DNA of 64,000 bases from Chrysemys picta bellii. Its lineage: Eukaryota; Chordata; Testudines; Emydidae. This document shows positions 54,805 to 64,000 of this stretch, one piece after another (position 1 is the stretch's first letter; each line of letters begins with the position of its first letter). The DNA is taken from NCBI RefSeq assembly GCF_011386835.1, contig NC_088800.1:24170572-24234571 (forward strand). The letters run 5' to 3'. A program made the position numbers and the translations under genes. The notes beneath the pieces were generated by a model, which was given only the letters and a program-made list of their open reading frames with translations, did not search any database and had not been told where the DNA came from.

Positions 54805-56974
54805 GTAGGCACTTCTTATCATTACTAGCTATATCATGTGCTGCTGTAACTTCGTTTTCTTATGTAGGAAAATCTGAGCTTCAGATCCGCAGCTGTTGTA
54901 ACTGAATGCAGCTCCATTACACTAGCTGAAGATCTGGCTCTGGAGAAGTTTTGTTCAGATGTCTTTGATTCACGGGAACACATCTCACTGTCTTTTGAAA
55001 AGCTAGATAATCTAATGACTTATTTTGTTGGATAATTTTTTTTAGGATTCTGAAGGTTATCTTTTACCATAATGTCAATTGTAGCTAGAGCATTTTAGCT
55101 GCAATTCAACTTGAGTCAGAAACATAAACTCTCTACCGAAAGCGGTAGCAGAACAAATAAAGAGATTGCAAACAATATGATGTATTTCATTTTAATGTTT
55201 AAAATAAATTGTTGCAAGAGATGTTCTATCCAGCAAATATTTAATAAAGCTGTATTGAAAATGTCATCAATTGAAAATTCATTTTGCTGCTGGTTATAGC
55301 AATTAGAATTTGCACAGACAATATCATTTATTAACAGAGTTCAATTGCTTTAAGTGCTTTCTCATTGCCCATTTCTAAGTTGCGTTCTCAGTAATGTAAC
55401 TTGGTTGCCTCAGATGATTGGGCCCCGGGACACAAAGCTTGTCATTTCTGGGTCAGCAGTTCATATCTTCCACAAGTTACTCGGTAGTACTCTCTGTTGT
55501 TGTTAGCTAATGGTTGAAAAGGGTGGTCCAGCTGGAGAAAGGTGATGGTATTAATTCAGTTCCTTGAGCATGGTGGTCCACATCAGGTTCTTCACCTATC
55601 ACTATTAGCATCTCGTGGTACACTCAGCAGTGCTGAAAGTTAACTACCTGCTCATCTCTAGAGATGTTTCCTTCAGGAAAGCACTGAGTTACAGTTTTGC
55701 TAAAAATCATGAGTCAGTCCTCAAATTATGAGACTGATTTAAAATTATAAGACTCTTTAAAAAAGAATAATAGAGTGTGGGGCGGTGTTGGCTGTTGAGT
55801 CTTTACAGTAGACTCAGGTGGTGATGTAGTGTGGAGAAATGCTCAATCATGAGGGCTAGAAACATACTCCTTTTTTTTCCTTCCTGAAAGCTGAGATTCT
55901 CATGTAATCACTTGACTCCAGGAGTCAGCAGCCTTGTTGTATCCTAGATGGCCATAGCTGGTTGAAACTTTGAGCTTCTCATGCCTAAATGAGAGATTAT
56001 GTTTAGCATATGATGTGTTTTTTCACTGCTTTCATTGGCAACACAACCACCGTTGATCTCTATTCTCCAAGAATGGATTTGAGTTGAGTTGTGTTGTTCC
56101 AAACAACCATTGCCACCTAAAACTGGCTAAATCTGCTGAGCTCATGTTTGAGAGTCAGAATGTGCGTCTGCCGCTCCTTACTCCACAAGCAGCCTTGCTG
56201 ATGTCAATGGGACTGCCAAAGTGAGTAAGGTTATCATGGTCTGGCCCTCATTACATATTTTACCATGTTTGGAGAGTTTGCTTAAAGGGTAAATTCAGTT
56301 GCTAGGGCCTAGCTCAATTATCTTGTCTCGGGGTGAGACACTGCCTGACGGGAATCTGCCCTTGAGGCCAAGGAAGAGTAGTGGAGCTGTGGGAGTAGCA
56401 TCTGTATGCCTACCATCTTTGGGATGATGGTATGGATAGCCCCTTTGGAACTAGGTTTTATAGCATTCAAGGTTTGTCTGCTTTCCTTTATCTTGTCTTC
56501 CATTCCGCCCCCAACCTTTATGCAATGGGAGCACACCAATGCCAGTTGTACAACCACAAAGATAGGGGCAGGATCTGCTGCTACATACCTTCCACTGTCT
56601 GATCACTTATACAATGTTCAGCAACCAAGAAATAGCCTCGGCCCGCATATAAAGCATCTGTTGGATTCATTGCTTACTGTGAAAGAAGAGGCAGCAGACA
56701 ATCAGCATCTATTGATTATCTAGTGATAATCCCAGGTCCTGTTGCTACTCTGAAAAAGAAATTCTCTGCTGTTGGTGCTACCTCACAAGCAGTAAGTAAG
56801 AGCAGACTTTGTCCCACAGCACTGTGGGAAGCAATGAGCTATATTTATAAGAGAAGGAAGAAACTTTGTAATTTGTCATTTTTTAACTGCTGGTTTGCCT
56901 TCTTCTAAATTAAAAAGCTTCATGAATAATCCCAACTGTACATACAAAAATGATGGGGTCTAAATTAGCTGGTA
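54805..56974. other. No gene seen; possible intron
   Basis: No recognised repeat. The frames at 56406-56723 and 56723-56908 are unsupported. Confidence 0.4.
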
Positions 56975-57777
56975 CCACTCAAGAAAGAGATCTTGGAGTC
57001 CCTGTGGGTAATTCTCTGAAAACATGGACTCAATATGCAGCAGCAGTCAAAAAAAAAAAACTGAATGTTAGGAACCATTAGGAAAGGGATAGAAAATATC
57101 ATATTGCCTCTATATAAATCCATGATACACCCACACCTTGAATACTGCATGCAGTTCTGGTCACCCCATCTCAAAAAAGATATATTTGAATTGGAAAAAA
57201 TACATAGAAGGGCAGCAAAATGATTAGGGGTATAGAACAGCTTCCATAGGAAGAGATTAAAAAGACTGTAACTGTTCATTTTGGAAAAGAGACAACTAAG
57301 GAGGGAAATAGGATAGAGGTCTATAAAATCATGAATGGTGTGGAGAAGTTATTTACCCCTTCACATAACACAAGAAACAGGGGTTACCCAATGGAATTAA
57401 TAGACAGCAGGTTTAAAACAAGCATAAGACTTGTTCTTCACACAACACATAGTAAACCAGTAGAACTTGATGCCGGGGGTGTTGTGAAGGCCAAAAGTAT
57501 AACTGGGTTCAAACAAGAATTAGATAATTTCATAGAGGATAGGTCCATCAATAACTATTAGCCAAGATAGTCAAAGACACAGCCGCATGCTCTGGGTGCT
57601 CATAAACTTCTGATTGCCAGTGCCTGGGGCTGGATGACAGGATGGCTCACTTGATAAATTGCCCTGTTCTGTTCACTCGCTTTTAAGCATCTGGCACCAG
57701 TCACTATCAGAAGACCAGATACTGGGCTGGGTAGACCATTGGTCTGACCCGGTATGGCTGTTTTTATGTTCTTATAA
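56975..57777 (+). mobile_element. CR1 LINE copy with ORF2 C-terminal region
   Basis: Plus-strand reading gives DLGVPVGNSLKTWTQYAAAV, then MLGTIRKGIENIILPLYKSM, then HPHLEYCMQFWSPHLKKDIF and ELEKIHRRAAK, the characteristic CR1 ORF2 C-terminus. Downstream follow CAGGGGTTACCCAATGGAAT, GGTTTAAAACAAGC and finally GACCCGGTATGGCTG with TTTTATGTTCTTAT, the CR1 3' end. A 12-base A run (57049-57060) interrupts the coding part. Stops and shifts make it inactive. Confidence 0.92.
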
Positions 57778-60449
57778 GCCAATTGGGTTCTAAAAAAATG
57801 AGCTCATTACAGTGTTGGCTGCCAGATATACGATCAGCATCCTTCTCAAGAGAGGTAGGGAAGATGCTTGGCAGGCTGATGAAGCCAGATCCTCCGCTTT
57901 CTGCCGTGTCGAAGGCTGTTTAATTTCTGCCATTAAAGATCACTGATTCATGATACTTGACAGTTAATCTATGGGTGTAAATCACTTTTGGGGCCTATTA
58001 CTGCTTAATTGTGTGTAGACATTTGAGAGCAAGCTCTGGTAAAATCTCATCCAGAATCCTTATTTATGTTATTGATTTTTTTTTCTGAGTGCTCTTAGCC
58101 CAGAAGAAGAGAACAAAATGTCACTTGTATCATGGTGTTGCTTCAGAATAGGGAAACAAGTGTGTGAATAGCAGATACTTGTGCCTTTTGCACGTCTGTT
58201 TTATACAACACTGTGTGATTTTTTTGTAAGATTATATTTGCTTGAAAAGGTATTTCTAAGCCATTGCAGAATCCAGAGCCGTGTTTTGACAAAATTGTCA
58301 GTGTTGAAATCAGCTTTATAATTAAGACTGTTGTTAGAATCCTAATACGTTCTGCTTTGCATTCTTATCGGTCACGTTCCTCTGACACAATTTGTGTAGT
58401 TAACTTCAAAATTCATTTCTTTGTGACTTGCAAAGAGGATTTTCTGCATTTCTCTTAATCATGTTAAACTCCCTAAAAAATGTTAACAAATAATGGAAAT
58501 AAATGCAGACACTTTAAAAAGTTTGTTGGGATAGACATTGATTTTTTTTTTAAACTGTTTTGTGTCATCTTTTAATATTGTGTTTTTTCCCTGTTAGGCA
58601 CTTTCTTCATTTCATATTCAGGACAGCTTTTAATTATCTCAGGAATGTGTTTAAGGAGAGATAGAGGAAAATATAAAACTTAGAGATGCATTAGATATTT
58701 AGGAGAGAGAGTCTCCTGTAGAATTTACTATAAAACAAAACCGAAAACCTTTCTCTTTTTGTAATGTTCAACTGTGGAACTTTAGTCCATTGCAAACTGT
58801 GGCTGGGGAGTGTGTCCATTTATATCTTCTTCTGATCATTTTTTTGGCAGGCAGTCTTGAAGGTGCCAGCATGCTAAGTGTTAACATTATGAAATCTTCT
58901 TCACGGTATAACTGAGTTTATATTTACAGTAAGAAAGTTACTAATCCTTCAACATTCAGCAAAAATGCAGTTTCAGACATTCATTAGTCATATTGTAGTC
59001 TACTGGCTGGTTTCTCCTCAAAGTAACCAGTAACTGCTTCATGCAATTCTGGGTGGTTGTGTAAACCTGTGATTAGGAAGTTTTCTATCGAAGAAATGTG
59101 GACTCAGTTAACTACTATGTCATAAACTCACTTGTAATATTTAGTACAAAACTAATGTATTGAAGTGGGAAAGTATGTTCTCTGAGTGGAAAGTTTTTGA
59201 CTGTTTGGAGCTAGGGAAGAATAATTAAATGGCTGCTGCATCCATCAAGAAATTCAAAGGCCAGTCCAGGAACTTCTTCCACTGACTTCAGTGTAGGTAT
59301 CCTGGATTTACTCTGGTGCCCATGAGACCAGAATCTGGTCCCAGATTTACATGGTTCTGTACTGAAATAAATTTCAAACTCCATAAACACGCCATAGTGT
59401 AAGTGTAACACTTATGTCATCTTTTGTGACACCCCAATTCTGAGTTAGCCAAAGGCTGTTCCATCAAACAGCCATAGCCAGAGCTCAGAGGTATCTGATA
59501 CTGTGCATTTTCCCCCAGACACACCACACCATCCAGGATTGCACAGTGTAGAGGGGGTAAAGCTGCTACATCAGCTCTGTGCCACCAAGGGAATTTCTGA
59601 GTAGCTGGTGATTCTGATAGGGTGCCAAAAGGCCATATCATAACTGGATATCCATCCCAAAGAGCTCTCCGCTCTTTAGCTCACTGGGGATAATGCATTT
59701 CCCCCACACTTACACCATTCAGCTGTGCTTTCAGCTACAAGAAACAGACAAAGCATTTTCAATCTGATCATGTATTTATGAAGAAATAGAGCCTGTAAAA
59801 GTACATCTCTAGTTTGGCTACTACATGGCAGTGTTCGTGTGCATCTTTTAAGCATTAATATCACACTCGTTGCTGGGATAGCTGAACATCTTCCACAAAT
59901 CATGACGTCCCCATGTCCGCAAAGTACTCAACTTTAAATATATTAGTCTTATTGATTTTAATGGGACAGATCATGTGCTTAAGGTCATAAATGAGTAGTC
60001 TGTGTAGACTTTCTAAAATTGTCCTCTTGGCCATTTTCTTTTTTTCTAGGCACACATAGACAGGGTTTCTTCTTCTTATTATTATTTATTTATTGGAATT
60101 CTAATGCAAAGAAGTGAGTCTTGTTGTTTGTTCTGAAGATAGGTTTCATGGTTATTCTGTCTTTTGGCATGGAGTTACCACAGCAGAGAGTGAACTGCTG
60201 AGAAAACAGGCCTTTTCTCTGGCAAGTCTTAACCTGACTTGAGCCCAGACTAGAACCTACCAGAATACCATTGGTACTGATGTGTAGCTGGTGCTAAAAA
60301 ATCTTACCTTCTCTAAAAATGGAAGGAGAGAAATGAGTAGGTGACTGGAAAGCTCAAGAGCCTCAGGGAATGTTTTGAGGGGGAAAGGCAGAGGTCCACC
60401 TCCCTCCTCAATCCAAGAACTTGGAAATGCATATTGATAACAGTGCCAC
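57778..60449. other. No gene seen
   Basis: AT-rich DNA with short frames only. Nothing recognised. Confidence 0.45.
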
Positions 60450-60580
60450 AGGTTATGTCTACATTTCAATTAAAAACCTGCAACTGACCCAGGCTCACAG
60501 GGCTCGAGCTAACAGGCTGTTTAATTGTGGTGTAGATATTTGGGCACAGGCCGGAGCTTGGACTCAGGGACTCTCCTCCT
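60450..60580. mobile_element. MITE relic (TATGTCTACATT / GGTGTAGATA)
   Basis: AGGTTATGTCTACATTTCAA with TTAAAAACCTGC and GCTGTTTAATTGTGGTGTAG are inverted relatives. The following GAGCTTGGACTCAGGGACTC matches the trailing part of a turtle MITE I remember. Decayed; ends approximate. Confidence 0.5.
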
Positions 60581-61933
60581 TCATGGTGGACTCCTCCGAG
60601 AGCTAGGAGGTTTCTGCAGTAAGGGGTCCTCCTGCCATTCCAGGGCCTACTCTACTTGCTCCCTTCTCAGGGCTTCCCCCTTATGTAATGCAGTTTCCTC
60701 CTTTTAAAGCCCAGTTCCCTACCATGCATGATTGATAGTGCTGGAGGGGTAGGGCTACTTCAGTGTACACAAACTCTCCCAAGCCCCTTCTCTGTCAGTG
60801 TGGGGTTAACATGGCCCACCGCAGGAGTCTGCGCTAATGAGATTTAGGGCTTTTAGACCCACTTTCCACTGTTCCAGCCTTTTACCCAGCATACAGGGGA
60901 TAAGATTATTACTCCAAACGTCAACCTCGTTCTCTATATTTATGATATTTTAACCACTATTCCCCTCTCCATCTCACCCCAAGAAAAGCTGAATGAGACA
61001 GAAGACAAAGAAAACCCTTTAAACTTAGGATGAGACATCCACAAATCATTTTACAATGGTTAATGCAACTGGTGTTCTGTGACCTCTGCATATACTCTGG
61101 CTCTTGGAGGAATCCATCAAATCCCAGGGGCAAGCCTGGTAGGGAGGGGTTAATGTGGCTACCCAGCCATAGGGACTCCAATAAAGCTGCTATCCAGGCA
61201 TCCCTGAAGTAAGGTGGTGCCTCAGATCTTTTTTTTTTTTTTTTGCCTTGTTATTGACCTCAGGAGGGACTTGTTTTCTGTTGGCCTGAACTTTTGCTTT
61301 TCCCCCACCCAGAAGTAAAGTTAGGCAGGCCCACAAGGGTGAGGTTGCTACCAAGACTAAGATGCTGTGGCCTGTATTAGGCCAACCCCATGGTGGAAAC
61401 TGGGCATGGTGAGGGGGTCCCAGCCCAGCTAGGGAGACTTTTTATACTTCCCTTGGCACAAGGCACCCTGGTTCTTTGCAAGCCCTTGAGTAGAGAGTAC
61501 AGTGTGAGAAAGTACAGTTTTATTTTTTATCTCCTTAATTGAAGTCTATCAAACTTCCTTTAGTATCTGCAGAAAATTGCGGCTGCTTTTTCCACATTTA
61601 TTACATTAGGCAAATTTACACACAACATTGTAGTAATTTTTCTTTAATATTCCTATTATTACACATCCTACTTTGAGACAGAATCTGTGTTGTGCAGTTA
61701 ATCCCCTGTCACTTTTAATTTAATTGTACAGCAAAATGGCTGCTGAAATTGCCTATGATTCATTTCTTTATAATGAAATGTTTAACAGACTGCAGGTTTT
61801 GTAAAGGATTTCTGTATAAAAATTACCTAAGTAATGGATATATTACATCTTTGTTTTGTGGCTCTTCCATTATCATTCATTTAATGATTACACAAATGGT
61901 TCCTTGATTCACATTACTGCATTTATTTTACAG

Positions 61934-61935
<2 letters not shown>
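60581..61935. other. No gene seen
   Basis: Nothing recognised apart from a 16-base T run at 61229-61244. Confidence 0.45.

Positions 61936-62024
<89 letters not shown>
61936..62024. repeat. Compound microsatellite (TG)n(TA)n(GA)n
   Basis: About 26 TG units, then about 9 TA units, then about 9 GA units in direct succession. The frame running through it is not a gene. Confidence 0.97.
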
Positions 62025-62214
62025 TGTGTAAATCATCTTGTTACAAATTCCACAGGAAATACAGTTGTTGGAGCCTGACCTTAACTTCTCCCAACTTCTG
62101 GAATGAGTATTTCATAGGTAGGCCATGTGCACTTGGAGCTGTGTTTGGACATCCCAGCTCTGGATCTGGAAATGCACGACCAGCCTTATATCTGCAATGT
62201 TGTTGCAGATCTGA

Positions 62215-62285
62215 AGTAGAGGTAAGCTTGAAAGCTTGTCTTTCTCACCAGCAGAAGTTAGGTAAGATAGTCCAATAAAATATAC
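62215..62285 (-). repeat. Piece of the sauropsid repeat seen at 21655, inverted
   Basis: AGCTTGAAAGCTTGTCTTTC, TCACCAGCAGAAGTTAGG and AGTCCAATAAAATATACTAT correspond to the reverse complement of a region overlapping TTGGACCAACTTCTGTT ... GAAAGAGACACGCTTTTAAA at 21730-21770. Confidence 0.6.
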
Positions 62286-62522
62286 TATCTTGTCAGTCTT
62301 TTATATATGGTATGCCCATTCCTCACCATTCTTGCCTAAAATCATTACTAACTAGGGAAAGTAAGCTTCTGTCTTTGCAATCCAAATAAATGGCGTAAAC
62401 TACCTGTTTTTTAAATAGGAACCAACATTTCATAAACTTTTGTTGTCTTATCTTAAGTCTTGGCATTGTAAATTGAACTGCAATTGAAAGTTCTCAGTGT
62501 TGCTTACTATTTTAGAATGAAG

Positions 62523-62622
62523 GTCTGACCATCTGAAGAAGTGAGGTTTTTACCCATGAAAGCTTATGCCCAAATAAATCTGTTAGTCTTTAAGGTGCCA
62601 CCAGACTCCTTGTTGTTCTGAC
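62523..62622 (+). repeat. Common sauropsid dispersed repeat (GAAGAAGTGAGGTTTTTACC type)
   Basis: CCATCTGAAGAAGTGAGG, CATGAAAGCTTATGCCC, AATAAATCTGTTAGTCTTTA and AAGGTGCCACCAGACTCC match a very common reptile repeat from memory, perhaps part of the same larger element as 21655-21780 and 62215-62285. Confidence 0.65.
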
Positions 62623-64000
62623 CATAAGTCTTACTTCTGCATTGGGACTGCACTAGAAGATCCTGGTGCAGAACTGGGGCATCCCATTGTTTACATTATA
62701 CTGAAGTCTGCTATTGTAAGATTGTACGACAGCTGTTCCTACAGGAGAATACACCTGTGAAGAAACATTTTTAATAAAATCACAAATGGGAGAGCGGGGA
62801 GAGGCAGTATTGAGACTGGGCAAAAGAAAAGCTTTAGGAAAGGTTATAAAACAGTGAATATCACTATCGCTTTAGGGGTGAACTTCACCTGGGATCTCTC
62901 CCATGGACCCTCTTTCAAGTGACAGGCCACTACCTGCACTCTTCAGTTCACCCCACTTTAGAGTGGATCCCCTAGTCCCACCATCCAGCCATGGTTACAA
63001 GGTGAATAGTGCCATGTATGCCCTGACAGCCCCTCAGAAGTGTACCCACCCTTAGGGTGGATCCCAAGGTGGCCACCTGTTTCCAGCAACATTAACACGA
63101 CAGGCCCAGCTGTATTTGGCACCTGCAAGACACTCCTCTCTAGATGCCTGTGACCAGCAGCTGACTAAAGAGGCTCACAACAGCTCCTTCCAAACGGATG
63201 CACTGTCCGTTCACTCAAAGGTACATAGCAAGCAGAGGAAAGGGTTAAGACCACCTAAGGGTCTTGCCTACAGCTCTTCATCTCCCTCAAAGCTTAAGTG
63301 AGAGCAGCTGCCTCAGACACATCCTTCAGGTCTCTTGCCTTAATTTTACAGCCCTGCTGCATGTTTTGCTTATATCTGGGCAGGGAGATATTCAGCCCTC
63401 CTGTAGTTTCTATCTCTGTTCCCACAGCAGGTCTCCCTGAGCAGCTGCTGCCCACTCACCTTTTCTTTGTAAATAAAAAGTGGGAAGGAAAAAAGGGAGG
63501 AGTGGGGGGAGGGAGAGTCAGAAGACTTAAAATACAATAAACTACTGCCCTGAATAATACTACATGAGTGAAAATGATATTCACTGAATTTCATTTTCTT
63601 CTTCTTCCTTTAATCTTCATCACACAACTTCTGTATTAAAAGACTGATGCCTAGAATTTTGTTCCTCTTTAGCATCTTGTTAAAAAAATAGTTCTATTTA
63701 TCCCTTGGCACTGGCTGAATGAGTCCCCGTTAAGCTGGATTTATGTTCATACTGTCCTGATTAAGTTACGGTCATCACCTTTCACTACTTCACCATCTAC
63801 AGATTAATCAGTTCCCTGGGAGATGTCCCAATAAAGCATCTGACCTGACTATGTAACATTTAAGTGGAGCATATTTTCTAGAAATTCCTTTAGGCTGGCA
63901 TTTTCAAAGATGCCTAAGGCAATTAGGTGCCCCAATCACACTGACATTCAATGAGAACTTTGAACATAACTCCCTTAGATTTCTTTATAAATCTTCCCCT
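62623..64000. other. No gene seen
   Basis: No supported gene or named repeat up to the window end. Confidence 0.45.

Noticed and set aside
56723..56795. Possible exon ending at a GTAAGTAAG donor
   Set aside because: The donor is good, but the upstream acceptor (GATTATCTAG) has no pyrimidine tract and the peptide is unremarkable.
61940..62278. 112-codon frame
   Set aside because: It begins in a TG microsatellite and reads as alternating Cys-Val; not a gene.

Overview
This window is vertebrate nuclear DNA, most likely from a turtle. The turtle call rests on the repeats. Several CR1 LINE fragments carry the 3' terminal ATTCTATGATTCTATGA tail. A tRNA-headed SINE shares that CR1 tail, the arrangement known from the tortoise Pol III SINE. 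Many non-autonomous hAT elements and short ATGTCTACAC-ended MITEs are of types I associate with turtle genomes. There are no prokaryotic features: no operons, ribosome binding sites, phage genes or CRISPR array. Almost all open reading frames are short chance frames or transposon remnants. I could not recognise any intact host gene, so the window is probably intergenic or lies inside one or more large introns.

Layout. 1-2115 is old single-copy-like DNA. 2116-3511 holds two hAT-type elements 26 bases apart, the second carrying a G-rich minisatellite. 3512-8390 is largely featureless. 8391-13205 is a transposon cluster: a CR1 3' end, a GC-rich tandem-bearing element, fragments of two more repeats, and a nearly complete but broken ZMYM/TTF-type hAT transposase gene on the minus strand (about 12560 to 10036). 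15069-17056 is a palindromic ZBED-type hAT composite bounded by a perfect 8-bp target duplication (AAAGCAAT) and interrupted by a CR1. 18777-19733 is another hAT element with a perfect duplication and a nested CR1. 24630-24770 has a perfect 40-bp tandem duplication abutting a hairpin. 25459-26930 is a nest of a palindromic MITE, a tRNA-derived SINE, two small hAT-like elements and inverted tRNA-like modules. 27224-28456 is a hAT element carrying a C-rich minisatellite.

Continuing: 29585-30036 holds SINE, CR1 and MITE pieces. 32472-35033 is a long CR1 with decayed reverse transcriptase, cut by two hAT elements. 36766-37117 is a clean hAT palindrome. 37752-45678 contains CR1 and MITE relics, a further hAT palindrome at 45062-45293, and a pair of about 97% identical inverted segments (42604-42782 and 45495-45678). 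47396-47600 is a broken relative of that palindrome. L2-like and CR1 sequence lies at 48800-51200, a MITE at 54054-54338, and the only candidate host exon (64 bp, plus strand) at 54741-54804. A CR1 with an ORF2 C-terminus is at 56975-57777, and a compound microsatellite at 61936-62024.

The main story is layered transposition. hAT elements sit inside CR1 and CR1 sits inside hAT elements, so the two groups were active over overlapping times. Seven hAT-like insertions keep perfect 8-bp target duplications visible directly in the sequence, or six if the palindromic composite is set apart. All family assignments here come from reading motifs and from memory of repeat families; no database search was run.
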